A DNA stretch of 64,000 nt from Harmothoe impar (GCA_947462335.1 OX381704.1:20166442-20230441); one strand, 5' to 3'. Counted from the stretch's first letter, positions 26,001 through 37,795 are shown. The notes: generated by a model not told the origin, from the letters alone. Numbers and translations: made by a program.

Positions 26001-28392
26001 TTTTTTTTATCAGTATCAGATTAATGCAACTACAATTCATGATTGCACTTAAAGCAGTGTGGCATGCAATGACTGGTAGCCACCTTGAATGTATGGGGTG
26101 CCAACTGTTCATGGAAGAAAAAAAAGAAAGTATTTTTTTAAGAATCAAATTAATGCAACTGCAATTCAAGATTGCATTTAAGCATTATGGCATTCAATGA
26201 CTGGTGGCCATCTTGGACCTATGGGGTGCCAACTCTTCATGAAAAAAACAACTAAATTGGATTTTTTAACAGTATAAAATTAATGCAACTACATTTCAAG
26301 ATTGCATTTAAAGCATTGTGGCATTCAATGAATGGTGGCCATCCTAGGCCTATGGGGTGCCAACTGTGTTTGAAAAAGGTATCAAATAGAAATTTTCTTA
26401 TATAGATATCAAATTAGTGCAACTACAATTCTTCATTGCACTGAAAGCATTGTGGCATTTAGTAAATGGTAGCCATCTTGAATGGGTTGAATGAAGGAAA
26501 AATCAAATAGGATTTGTTTTTTTGATAATATCAAATTAATGCAACACAACAAGTCAAGATTGCATTTCAAGCATTAAGACATTTAATGAGTGATAGCCAT
26601 CTTGAATCTATGGGATGCCAACTGTTCATGAAAGAAAAATAGAATAGATTTTTTTTTATTAGTATCAAATTACTGCAACTGCAATTCGAGATTACATTGA
26701 AAGCATGGTGGCATTCAATGAATGGTTGCAATCTTGTATTTTGAAATGAACATACACACAGATATATTCATAGGTATGAACATGGTGTTCTCCTTCATAT
26801 AGATATTCATGGATTTTTACTTCTACTAAATATAGCTTTCTGTTAGAAGGTTTCTGTTACATGGATGTCGATGTCCAGTTTTAGATATATATCCATATAG
26901 TGCATTGGAGTGCTATAATGTTGGACTGCTGTATATTTTTTTTTTATATATGCATATTGGGTATGAGGCAGAAGGGCTTAGTATAATCAAAATCAAATTT
27001 CTGAGGACAATTTTTTTCCTCTTTTTCTCACACAAAGAGTTCATCACTGTGACCTATCTCATGGTGACGCAACCATGACTTTTAAAATTCCAATCCCTTG
27101 CGTGTTTGCTAAATTAACCGGAGTATTGGAAAATTCTAAGTATCATCCTTATCCCCCGTCCAGGTATATTGTACATTTTGTGTAAGACATTCCTACCTGT
27201 GTGTGATATTTGACGGTACTTACAGCTAAACTGTCTGTCCACATTTACAGACATTTCTCAGTTTTCCATCAATGGCCATTTTGTTCATGTATGTAAACAA
27301 ATACTTCTTAGTAATTCAGTTAATGCAAAGTATCAAAAGCACTTTTGTCTTCCACTGAGTGGCAAACTATTTTACCCGTGCAATGCTTCAGCAATGCGTT
27401 TTGATTTGACACAGATTTTTCCCCTTTTATAAAACGATATATTTGTATGCGTTTTCTTTTTCACCAAGTTTCTAACCATACGCTCTTCATATATTTCTGC
27501 GTCTTCATTCGAAACCTGTTCAGCCTGTTTTTGTGTATGTTTAGATTGTGTAGTATGTTGATTCTTTATTACAAACATGGACTGCTGTTGAGCATGCATG
27601 GTCTAAAAAAGAGGCAATTTTCAATTCAGTGTTTTCGGTTTGGGAAATAACACTCAACTTCACCCCCTCATCTCCACTGACAGTGTGCATCTCTTCTTTG
27701 TTTCCTATGCTATGTAGTGCCTGTTTGTAGTGTAGACTTTGTTTAGAGCACCTATTAATGATGTGTGTGTTCCTTTATGTTTGTTTAAAAACTTCTAATG
27801 TAAAATTGCAATTCCTGTTAGTTTGTAAGAAGAAATTATCCTAATTTTCATGAAGTATGAATATACTAGTCTATGTCGAAGTTCCAGCACCTTTATATAA
27901 ACATTTAACTGTAGCAGTGTTTTTTTTGTATACCCTCGACTTCATGATCTGAAAAGCTGGTACTTAGATATAAAATATTTTGATGAATGAGAACATCTGA
28001 CAAAACTTGCTTAGCGACTACAACTTAAAAATGAGATCGAAACCTGAAGAACCTCATGGATTTGTTTCATCTGTACAGAATTGTTGACCGATGGAAAGCA
28101 TATTACATCTATCCTGAGCAAAGTCGGGACAAAGCCTGCCGTCCCCGAGGTCTCACCCAAGAAGCATGTAACGTTCCACGGGAACGACCGGTTGGAGAAG
28201 GAGAACTGGCTGAAACTGGACGTCCCCAAGGATCTGTACCGGGACGTGGAGTCGCGGATTGAAGCCGAGCATGCACGCCACATGATGGACCTCCGGACAC
28301 GACTACGCAAGGCCAAGATGCGCTCAGACGAACTACGCCGAACAGAAATAGAGTCACGCCTCCACAATATTCAGTTATTAGGTATACGGTAG
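17090..28392 (+). CDS. NEK2: NEK2 orthologue, mitotic Ser/Thr protein kinase (centrosome separation)
   Basis: Exons: 17090-17185, 21359-21576, 22644-22884, 23235-23444, 23892-24166, 24419-24528 (or to 24714), 28079-28392; all phases agree. Residues 1-32 carry the glycine loop GSGSYG; K37 is the ATP-binding Lys. HRDLKPAN (139-146), DFG (159-161) and the [17 protein letters not shown] activation loop follow, at the same numbering as human NEK2. After the kinase domain (about 270) comes a Glu/Lys/Leu coiled coil (about 295-370), as used for dimerisation. The last exon encodes a PP1-docking KHVTF, a KEN box and a terminal Ile-Arg. Human NEK2A has KVHF, KEN and Met-Arg at these places. Length is 487 or 549 residues by donor choice. 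If intron 6 is not spliced the frame stops at 24914, giving about 511 residues without these motifs. Intron 1 has a GC donor. Confidence 0.96.
18477..18702. mobile_element. TACCGT-family foldback in NEK2 intron 1
   Basis: Ends TACCGTAAATTCCCGCGTAC and its near complement. Internal words GGGTTATACGCGA and CGGGTTATACAATGG match the copy at 29497-29733. Confidence 0.75.
21622..22141. mobile_element. Foldback element with CAGAGATGTAAGTGG ends, inserted in an older repeat
   Basis: A 15-bp inverted repeat, CAGAGATGTAAGTGG at the left and CCACTTACATCTCTG at 22127-22141, bounds 520 bp. It interrupts an AACCCTTTAAGG...CTTTAATG repeat that starts at 21587. It lies in NEK2 intron 2, just after the exon ending at 21576. 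Confidence 0.7.
22166..22306. mobile_element. AGAGATGCCACT foldback element, copy 2 (inverted)
   Basis: Begins AGAGATGTCACTTTTCCTAC and ends GAGTGGCATCTCT. It is the reverse-orientation relative of the copies at 4965 and 30490 and sits in NEK2 intron 2. Confidence 0.7.
25680..26740. repeat. About 132-bp tandem satellite in NEK2 intron 6
   Basis: Seven to eight diverged copies of a 130-134 bp unit. The landmark TATGGGGTGCCAACTG falls at about 25687, 25821, 25955, 26094, 26222, 26352 and 26610. Each unit also carries TTAATGCAACTACAATTC and ATTCAATGAATGGTAGCCAT. Two stray relatives lie at about 62555-62790. Confidence 0.85.
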
Positions 28393-29496
28393 TGGAGGCT
28401 TAGGAAAGAAATTGTACAGAGAAAAAATGAATCTTTTCTGTACTTGTATTTAATAGTGGAATCAAATATAGGAATGTTTGCCACAAGTATAGGTAGTTCG
28501 GAAATCAGAAATTATAATAGAAAATTAGGAGGTTAAGTAGGCAGGGAAAATATTTTGATTATTTCTAAATGCAATAAGACAAATATTTGGCTCATGTTTG
28601 GTTTTGAGCAAGTGTGACGAAAAGATTAAATATTAAATCCATAGATCAATTAATTTATTCTATAGTGGGTTTTGTAGACACGTGTATAACAGTATTCAGA
28701 CTAGTGTCTTCCAACTAAACCGATGTGAATTCACTGGGCGTTGCCACTAATAGTATCACATTATTGAGTTCAAATGGGTGTAGATAATCTGCAGGGACAT
28801 GAAACGCCTATCAACACCTAGAATATATCCCAGAATAAACCGACAGTTTTTGTGTTTCCACTATGGAGACATGCTCAGTTCAAAATATGGTCTTAGTCTT
28901 CCATGTGGCCTATGCAATGTTTTGACGATCTAGTATAGGGAATTGGCTGTGCCTTGTGTCAATTTGAGGCGATTGATAACCTCTAACAGTATATTTATTA
29001 CTTATATCAAAACATGTTAGACATCATCTTTCATATGTATATAGAACATCTGTGCGCCTTATTCATGTAGATGCTTTTTAATGGTCGCACACTGGCGTTA
29101 AGTGTTAAATGTAATTGAAGCTGGCACTGGTATCCAAGCCAGTGGCACGTTTTTTTCACCCCGTAATTAAAGCCATATTAAATATGGTAGAGCAAGAATT
29201 GTATTTTCTCCTGCTACAGTTCTTATGACTCGATTTGCTATCGCAATCCAAACACTTCCTAAGTCAGTGGAATCTCCAGAATCAAAACTTTGTATATTTG
29301 AACGCATTTCTTCCCTTACTTCGTTGCCAACATAAATGCGCAAACTGTTATTCTTGTGGATAGAAACCTGCTTATAATCTCAACCCTGTGACTAATGATA
29401 CATTGTATTGGATACAGGGCTTGCATTTATAGTATCCATCTCAAGAGTAAAAGTGCTCAATTTTCTGTCTTTATTTTACTGTTATCTGTATTTGAG

Positions 29497-29733
29497 TACC
29501 GTAAATTCCTGCGCATTACCCGCGGCTTATACGCCAACCAAACCTCCAATGCGGATTATACCATATTCTCAGCGTCTATGCAAGGTTTATATTGGGATTT
29601 TGAAGAGTTTAATTGTAAAAAAAAAGTGCTAAAAAAGCATTTATCAGACTTAAGGTGTGGGTTATAGGGGTTTCCCATAGTTCGGGTGCGAGTTAATACA
29701 CAAGGTGCAGGTTATACGCAGGGATTTACGGTA
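29497..29733. mobile_element. TACCGT-family foldback downstream of NEK2
   Basis: Ends TACCGTAAATTCCTGCGCAT and GCAGGGATTTACGGTA bound 237 bp. GCTTATACGCCAACCAAACC near the left matches the element at 18477. The ends have drifted more than in that copy. Confidence 0.7.
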
Positions 29734-30489
29734 ACTGCAAGTCACTGGTGTGCGTCAACCATGTTATGTACATCACTCATGTAGTGGTTGTCATGTATCC
29801 TGAGAACGTCTCATGGCAATTACCAAGAATGTTAGTGGAGTCGGTGCTAGAAAACGGTAGTGTGTGTCCTTTAGGTTTAAGTTTGCAAGACAAATTAAGA
29901 ATGGAATATTAGTTGTATCAACTTGTTAGGCAAAATTTGAGTTCTAAAATGGTCCAAGGTTGCTTTGCCACCCCAACAAGACCCTATGCTTACATTTTTT
30001 CTTTCGGAAGCAGTTTTTGTTACTCAAAGAATAACTGTATCAGACGGACATATTAAGCAACGATTTCATCACATTTGTGAACCTCTAAAAAGAGGCGATG
30101 GATCTGGGTTTATTCATTGCTGTATTATTGTAAATAAATATGACTTGTAAATACTCTATACTCGTGTTTGCTACGTGTTCCTTTGAGATATGGTTCTTAT
30201 TAACCGCCAAAAAAAAGTGCCAAGATTCCAAGCTTTCTAAAACTGAAAAGATTCATTATTAAGATGTTCCCTCTCACCAGTTTCCTTCCATTTAACATGT
30301 ACCGTATTATTTACTGTTAGAAAATGTCATTACTGGGTATCACTTTCTTGGTGAAATTCTCTCACCCTCAACCAGCCTAATGTCTGACCCTCTGCCATGG
30401 TGACGTAGTCACCGAGGGGGTCATGCATCAAGCCCAAAGTGGGAGGGGAGTATTTTTCCGCAAATTTTTTTTTACTAGTAACCCTTACC

Positions 30490-30630
30490 AGAGATGCCAC
30501 TCAGTCATCAATAAAATATAGGAAATCTTACAATTTGGGTCAATATTGTATAGAAAATTAACGTAATTGAGTACAGAAATTCCAGCCAAAAAGTAGGATT
30601 TCCTGCAAAAGTAGGAAAAGTGGCAACTCT
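30490..30630. mobile_element. AGAGATGCCACT foldback element, copy 3
   Basis: Begins AGAGATGCCACTCAGTCATC and ends AAGTGGCAACTCT, 141 bp, collinear with the copy at 4965. Confidence 0.7.
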
Positions 30631-31217
30631 ACTTGCTCCACTATTGTGACAAGCTTCTGTTTAGTGAAATGGGCATTTTCTAAAATCGGCAGGGAATATG
30701 TGACCCCTTGCAAGTTCCCATACTGGGTATTATTACCCTTAAACCCATCTAGGGGTGACAGATGAACACACAGGCGTCCACTGAGCCGTGTTCTGGTGGA
30801 GATGGTCTGCAGAGGGTTGGTAGTATTAGTGTAAAGGCCTGACATACATGTAGTGTCCACAGTAGACTGTAGATGGCTCCAGTATAGGTCGAGTTACATA
30901 TACCTGATTTTTCTATTTATATGGGAGGTGTGGTGGGCAAACAAACCACTGGACTGTGACATCTAGGTAGGGTGACTCTGAATCAGGCAGTTATATATAG
31001 ATATAAATAGATATATGTGCATCATGAGGTACAGATGGTCACATAGTTATTACAATACATTGTATAATGTAACCTGTAGATCACTATACCCCAGATGCAT
31101 TTAAAAATAGAGTTTAATGTAATAGCCCTGGTGTGTGGGTATCATGGTGCAGTTACCTTAGTACAAGAAATATGTGAAATGGTTTGGCACTTCCGGCAGA
31201 AAGCATGAAATTTGGTA

Positions 31218-31549
31218 TACCGTATTCGACGTAATAAGCGCCCTCCCCCTAATAAGCGCCCCCCCCCCCCCCCTTTTTTCAAATTTTCCCCAAATTTTTT
31301 TAATGTGATCCTCCGATTTTGGCACTGAGTTTCACACCTATGTGTAATATAGAGCAGTTCACACCTGTACAGGTGTTAAGGCGAAGTCAGATGTGAAGTC
31401 ATAGGGGTGTGTAGAAACCTTGTAATGGCCTCTGAGGTTTGTATATGACAGCCATGGGGGGCGCTTATTAGAATGAATATTTGAGGCTTATTTTTCCACT
31501 TAAAATAATTTTCTAAGCGCCCAGGGCGCTTATTACGTCGAATACGGTA
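31218..31549. mobile_element. TACCGT-family foldback inserted in the left arm
   Basis: Ends TACCGTATTCGACGTAATAA and its exact complement bound 332 bp with AATAAGCGCCC words and a poly-C run. The right arm of the duplication lacks it, giving a filled/empty site pair. Confidence 0.8.
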
Positions 31550-32079
31550 CAGGGGTTTTAAGACGTGCTGAACCCGATTCTAAGAGGATACATTCATTTT
31601 TATTAATGTGACTACATGTAAAACAACTTTGAAAAAATAAAGTAAAAATAAACTTTTAATTCTTAAAAAATACATATTTATCATTTTAGAATGGAATAAA
31701 ATTCAAAGGATAATCCTAATGATAAAAACCAATATACATCTATTTACTGCATATGAAAAACTAGCGTTCAGATGGATGGCTATGCATAATAAGGTGGTAG
31801 TTTGCATATATTCTTTACTGCTTTCTACTAACCAAAAAAGTCATTTGGTCAGACCTGTTGTGCATAATCGGTCAACAAACCCTCATCACAATAACACATC
31901 TTGGTTGTTTAAACCTTTCCATATGACATAAATCATAAACTAATACTTCTTATGGCATATTTTATTCCATTTAATCCTTAACCATTGTCCTTAATACATG
32001 TGCATACTTAGCACTTTTTAGAGAAAGACAGGATGATACTGCTCACATAGATGTTACTAGTTAATGAGTAGATATGTTT

Positions 32080-32700
32080 TGCATATTCTCTAGGGCAGAG
32101 TAAGGCAGGGCAGAGTAATGTAGAATAGAACCAGGCAGAGTAAGGCAGGACAAAGCAGAGAAGAGTAATGTAGAATAGAGCATGGGCAGATTAAGGCAGA
32201 ACAGAGTAATGTAGAATTGAGCAAGGCAGATCAAGTCAGAGCAGAGTAATGTAGAATTGAGCAAGGCAGAGCAGGACAGGGTAAAGCAGAGCTGAGTAAT
32301 GTAAAGCAGAGAAGGGCAGAGCAAAGCAGAGAGGTGTAATACAAAGAGTAAGGCAGAGAAGAGTAATGTAGAATAGAGCCAGGCAGAGTAGGGCAGGGCA
32401 AGGCAAGGCAGAGCAGCAGAGTAATGTAGAGTAGAGCAGGGTAGAACGAGCCAGAGTAATGCAGGGTAAGGCAGAGGAAGGCAAAGCATAGTAATATATA
32501 GAAGAGCAGGGCAGTGCAAGGTAGAGTGATGCAGGGTAAGGCAATGTGATGTAGAGTAGAGCAGAGCATAGTCATTTTGAATAGAGCCAGGCAGAGTAAG
32601 GCAGAATAAGGCAGAGTAGAGTAAAATAGAGTAGAGCAGAGCAGAGCAAGGCAGGACAAGGTGGGATGTGGCAAAGCAGGGTATAACAGTACTTTGGAAT
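32080..32700. repeat. GGCAGAGTAA short-period satellite
   Basis: Irregular copies of a roughly 10-bp word (GGCAGAGTAA, GTAGAATAGA, GGCAGAGCAG) fill about 620 bp. Three minus-strand frames stay open because stops are rare in the complement, giving spurious Leu/Ser/Cys-rich ORFs. Confidence 0.85.
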
Positions 32701-32729
32701 GCACTGGAAGGCTGTCGGGGCAAGGATTC

Positions 32730-33310
32730 CCTTAGAGTCTACCCCTTGGAATCTACCCCAGGGCCTACCCCCCCTGAGTTTTACCCCTTTGGGCATCTAC
32801 CCTTTGGACTTAACCCCCTCAGGCCTTTAACCCCCTAGGACTTCTACCCCTTAGGACATCCACTCCCTTGGACATCTACCCCCTGAACTTTTACTCTCTA
32901 GGAATTCTATCTCTGGAGAAATCTACCCCCTCCACATAATATGACTCAACCATATGGGCAAGTGCAGGGGCTTGATGTCCCCAGGTATAGGTCCTAGAGG
33001 GTAAAGGGGGTAGATGTCCTAGGGGTAGATGTCTCAGGGGGTAGATGTCCAGAGGTAGGTGTCCAAGGGGGTGAATGTCCTAGGGGGTAGAAGTTGTAAA
33101 GGGGTAAACATCCAGGGGATAGATGTCCAAAGAGATAAAAGTCTTAGGGGGTAGATGTCCTAGGGTGTAGATGTCTCAGGGGTAGGTGTCCCAGGGGGTA
33201 GATTCCCCAGTGGGTAGGTGTCCAAGGGGGTGGAATTCCAGGGAATAGATGTCCAAGGGGATAAAAGTTCTAAGGGGTAGATGTCCAGGGGGTAGATGTC
33301 CAGGGGTACC
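32730..33310. repeat. Inverted array of GGGGTAGATGTCC units
   Basis: 32730-32935 carries the word as GGACATCTACCCC; 32995-33310 carries it in the other orientation, about 20 bp per unit. Together they form a degenerate giant palindrome around a spacer of about 60 bp. Confidence 0.75.
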
Positions 33311-34249
33311 TGTCCTAGCACCACTGTAAGAGGTACATGAGGATGGGGCCTATGCCTAGCACACTATGACCCTTTATCCAGTCAACTTCTGTACATCCTA
33401 GTCCAGATGCCTAGAGATCCACCATGACATGATCAGAATTCGGACAAAAGCTCGTGCTAATTTTAATTAAACTTGAGAATCCATGTTTTCTATGATGTAA
33501 GCATGCTCAACATTAACACACAATCTAATGTACAGGGAAATATGTAAAGGAGTGATTTAGATAAATAAAATGTGCCTACCTGAAGTCAGTTGAGCATTCA
33601 ATTTTTTAATCCTAACTGTTTCCTGTGCACACATTTCTGTGACATCATCAATTTGAGTGATCCAAATTTAATCATTCCTGACTATCTTTATGACTATTAT
33701 GTGGCTAAGTTGTATAGTCCCCTGACTACAGGAGAAAAAATATGGTGGTATAGTCCCTACTGACTATGGGTATTATTATTAGCTATGGTCGACAACCTTT
33801 TCTCAAAACGTCAAAATAGATTCAAATGTTTCATGTCGACCAAAAGCTTCTGGTAGTGGGGGGTCCAAATTGAAAAAGTTCCAAAAATGACAAAAATAAA
33901 TGTTTTTATGAAAATCAAACTGCATAATATGAAAGGCCTACACTTCATGTACATGTATGTTGATTTTTATGTTTGTATTTGTTAAAATAAAAATATTAGA
34001 AAGAAATTACATTTTTGTCAAATTTTTTCATTTTACCCCAATAAAAGAGATCACAAACTCATCATTTTCATAAGTAAGGAATCAAAATTTCACTTAAATT
34101 TTTTGTGGTATTTAAAGCAAAGTAGGGCGGCCCGACAATGTCGAAGGAAACATAGTAAATCAATAATTGACCTACTCTGGAGATCAACTCAAACTCAAAA
34201 GTCTTATTTTTAAGTTTTCATAGCCATGAGCTTATTACATGACAGCTGA

Positions 34250-34733
34250 TTTACCATCAAAACTCGCCGATTTACCATCAAAACTCGCCGACTTACCATC
34301 AAAACTCGCAGACTTACAATCAAAACTCGTCGATTTTCCATCAATACTCACCGATCTAACATTAAAATAATTGACAAAGATAGTTTAATGACATAAATCG
34401 CCTGTGTTTTGTTGTTAAATTGCCGAGTTTTGTTGTCAAATTGCCGAAAACCGGAAGTGTCAACATCACCTAGGCAACCAATACATTCAAAATGGCGGAC
34501 TTCCGGTTTTCAATAATTTGTTGGAATTGCAGCTTGATTTAACACCAAAACTCGCCGATTTAACATCAAAACTTGCCGATTTAACATCAAAACTTGCCAG
34601 TCTCATTGTTAAACTGCTGAGTTGTGTTGTTAAACTGCCGAGTTTGTTGTTAAACTACTGAGTTTGTTGTTAAACTGCCGAGTTTGTTGTTAAACTGCCA
34701 CCGGAGCTCTATTATCGCCCACCCACTGTCAAC

Positions 34734-34777
<44 letters not shown>

Positions 34778-35120
34778 GTCCTCATTAAGATACAAAATGT
34801 TCTTCCCCGACCAATTGTGGTAAACCTGTATATGGTGCAAAATTACGTGAATTGATCTCACAATATCTTATGAAATTAGTTGGCCAGAGACAGATGAATA
34901 TGTCATAAGGCTTATTGTCTAGACAGGAATACCCTATACGCTACAAGAGAATTGCCGATTTAACATCAAAACTTGCCAGTCTCATTGTTAAACTGCTGAG
35001 TTATGTTGTTAAATTGCAGAGTTTGTTGTTAAACTACTGAGCTTGTTGTTAAACTGCCGAGTTTGTTGTTAAACTGCCATCGGAGCTCTATTATCGCCCA
35101 CCCACTGTCAACCCCCCCCC
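34250..35120. repeat. Duplicated and inverted AAACTGCCGAGTTTGTTGTT array
   Basis: ATTTAACATCAAAACTCGCC units are followed by their complements (TTGTTAAACTGCCGAGTTT). The block 34564-34735 is repeated at 34953-35112, and both copies end CTATTATCGCCCACCCACTG followed by a homopolymer: T near 34738-34775 in the first, C near 35113 in the second. Confidence 0.8.
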
Positions 35121-35237
35121 CCCCCCCCAACACACTGTAGACCTTCTTATACGCACATAGAAATGGGCTATGTTGGCCTCAATTATATGGTGAATGTCGT
35201 CCGCTATTTCCTATGCAGCTCTTTGCAATTAACTGGG

Positions 35238-35475
35238 GTGGACCCCTAAAATCGACAGGGCGACATAGCCTTTTCTTAAAATCAACAGGCGACATGGGGC
35301 TTAGTGACAAATGACAGGATAAACTAAAAGATATTGACAAGGGACATGGTCTTTTCTGAAAATCGACAGGCGACATGGAGCTTAGTGACAAATGACAGGA
35401 GAAATACGAAGATACTGACAAATGACATGAGGATTTCTTAAAATCGACAGGCGACATGAGCAACCCCCATCTAGA
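35238..35475. mobile_element. AATCGACAGGCGACATG repeat element
   Basis: Tandem words AAAATCGACAGGCGACATGG and TTAGTGACAAATGACAGG are bounded by GACCCC-type ends (GGACCCCTAAAATCG and CATCTAGACCCCA). Related sequence occurs at 46968-47181, 48336-48578 and 51325-51730. Confidence 0.6.
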
Positions 35476-35790
35476 CCCCACCACAAGCCTCACACATTCC
35501 GCTGTGTCATTAGAAAGTCGAAAGTCAAATAAAATATAAAAGAAAAAAATGAATGAAATATAAAAGAAAAAAATGAATCATGACTGTCGACCATAGCTCC
35601 CCTGTGTTTCCCAACTCAGATCTATGTCTCATCGTCCCTTTTTCCTTTGAAAATCTCTACGTCCTTGTCAGTAAAGAGACAGACACAGAGACAGAGAGTG
35701 AGACACAGACCGACACATAGACAGAGACACAGACAGACAGGCAGACAAACAGAAAGACACATCAGATGACCATGCTAGTGGTTTCTTATA

Positions 35791-35969
35791 CAGTCAACTC
35801 CCTCTAATGTGGCCACCCTTGGGACTATGAAAAGGTGGCCGCATTGGTGGGGTGACTGCATTGGAGGGAGTCATTTTCTATACATTGTAGTATGTTTGGG
35901 ACTATGAAAGTGTCTGTATTAGAGGGATTGGCTGCACTGGAGGGGTGGCCGTTAAGAGGGAGTTGACTG
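35791..35969. mobile_element. Tc1/mariner-type MITE
   Basis: Inverted ends CAGTCAACTCCCTCTAATG and GAGGGAGTTGACTG bound 179 bp flanked by TA on both sides (35789-35790 and 35970-35971). Short length, CAGT ends and TA duplication fit a non-autonomous Tc1/mariner derivative. Confidence 0.75.
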
Positions 35970-37342
35970 TACATATATTGATGTTTTGTGGATTTCTGAC
36001 TTTTGACCTTGACTTTGACCTTGACCATTTCTAGATAGCATCATACAGATAGCAGATTTGGAATCAGCATTATCACATTACACTAGTTCACACCTATTAT
36101 AAGGTGTAAGCCCTTTTCATTAACACGTGTGATATTTTATTGGTTTATTCGACATTTTCACACTTTTTGAGTTTAATGTACATTTTCATGTGGAAATAAT
36201 TTTCAAAAATCATGTATCCTCTTTGATATGAGTTCAGTAGTATGTAAAGACCATGTGTGCAACTTTTCATGATTTCTGCCAGAGGTGCCAAATACCTGCT
36301 GAAATTGTTACATATTTCTTGTACTACCTGACCATGTGTAGCCTGTGTTTGCCCACACTGTAACGTAGCAGAGCTGTATATCTAACTCGACCTATAGGCC
36401 TCTACCGGGATCGGACTTGTTCCCGCACCCACACTGTTTACACTGACACCAGCAATCTCGTGAGACCTTGGTTCCGCTCTCGTATTGTAGCCTGTTCCCC
36501 GGAAGCTATGGTGTGTGAGTGTCTGGTCACTGCCTAAGTATCACGATAAATGGCGAGAACAGAACTAACATGGCTGCCCATACGGAGAAATCCGAGACTT
36601 CGCTATAGGCCTGGTGATACTTGTGGACACTACCTGTATGTAGTGTTTGGTCACGTGGTCACCTAGATGACCGGACCACAACAGTGTCGCGCCTTTACAC
36701 TAATACTACCAACCCTCTGCAGACCATCTCCACCAGAACACGGCTCAGTGGACCATGTGCTTAGAGGTAATAGTAGACTGCTTTCCCCCCCCCCCCCCCC
36801 CTCCTACTCCAGTTTATCATATATCCACGACTGGCTACAGCAAGTCCTCTATTTGCAATTTTGTTACAGGATTTTCGGATATGCCCACACCTACGCTGTA
36901 CTGAGAAAATGAGTACAATACTGTCAATGGATATGGACAGCACACAAAGCCTATAAAGTACCCACCGTGGTATCGCTTTATCAGTGATTTACCTCAACCA
37001 GTAAAATGGTAACTACACATGTATTGATGATGTCTATATGATGTCACAACATGTTGCTATAGAGACCGAGGTCTTGTCTGACTGTTGTTTACATCAGTCA
37101 TCAAGGTAGCACAGCAGCGAGAGGTCGACACCATCCTCGTATCCCGAAATTCAACCAGTAAAATGCCCCTATATATCGGATTTCGACTAAATAAATTCAA
37201 TCAACATTACAGACAACAAAACCATAATGTACATGGACATAATTTATTTTTCATCTTCCTTCACATAGCTCTTTCCCATCTTCAATCCGATCATGGACCT
37301 TTTTCACATATAAAAGTTTGTGTAACTAAAGTCAGTTTGCAT

Positions 37343-37534
37343 CTACCAAACACGTTCGCCTTCCTTTAGTTCCCGGCCCCCAAACAGGGCACTTCTGTTG
37401 TGATAGTCGCGGTGCCCTTCATCCAACTGTTTCTGCACCCAACCTCCGAGCGCGTACAGTCCCGCCAAGGCTGGGATTACCCAGTACCTCCCGACGAAGT
37501 TCTTCGTCAACGTTCCTTTCATCATCATCCTCAT
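37343..37534 (-). CDS. NDUFB1-like small subunit of mitochondrial complex I
   Basis: A 63-residue protein starts at an ATG a few bases after a splice acceptor at 37540-37541 and stops at 37343. A hydrophobic segment (about 18-32, YWVIPALAGLYALGG) is followed by a charged tail with HNRSALFGGREL near residue 45-56. Human NDUFB1 has the same order: short N-terminus, one membrane segment, then an RNKS.LF.REL motif near the C-terminus. This supports an accessory inner-membrane subunit of NADH:ubiquinone oxidoreductase. It is the second ORF of a spliced two-ORF transcript (see 37796-37960). Assignment rests on a short motif, so other small mitochondrial membrane proteins remain possible. Confidence 0.7.
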   Translation of the reverse strand: MRMMMKGTLTKNFVGRYWVIPALAGLYALGGWVQKQLDEGHRDYHNRSALFGGRELKEGERVW

Positions 37535-37795
37535 CTTGGCTGTTGATAAAGAGAAAACAACATATATCAGTACCGGTACATGTATTCAAGGTTATCTGAC
37601 CCAACCCAGCAAAACAGGCCCGACCCCAACCTTTTTTTATAAACATTTTCGGGAATTTAAAAGACTTTTAAATATGATACGGTCAAAATGCTGAATTTAA
37701 ATTATTTTTTCTAAAGAGTGAAATGATATCCAATGTGAGAAACCTTTTCTTCCAGGTTAACAAATGTTAATGACCTATCTGTATGCTGTTACCTG

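Larger units (their letters stand above)
28393..30769. other. NEK2 3' flank and spacer
   Basis: The NEK2 3' UTR begins here; AATAAA at 28834-28839 is a plausible polyadenylation signal. No coding exon was recognised. The stretch holds two foldback elements, listed separately. Confidence 0.5.
30770..36760. repeat. Inverted duplication, arms about 0.5 kb, interior about 4.6 kb
   Basis: 30778-31200 and 36260-36751 are collinear inverted copies. Four anchors occur in mirror order: an almost perfect 60-bp block (starts CCACTGAGCCGTGTTCTGG on the left), GGTCGAGT, GTGGGCAAAC, and GTACAAGAAATATG with GGCAGAAA. A further match (AAGAGGATACAT) lies beyond the foldback at 31218-31549 in the left arm. 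The interior is satellite DNA without genes. Confidence 0.7.

Noticed and set aside
32061..32723. 220-codon minus-strand ORF rich in Leu, Ser and Cys
   Set aside because: Three overlapping frames are equally open across a short-period satellite; composition artefact.
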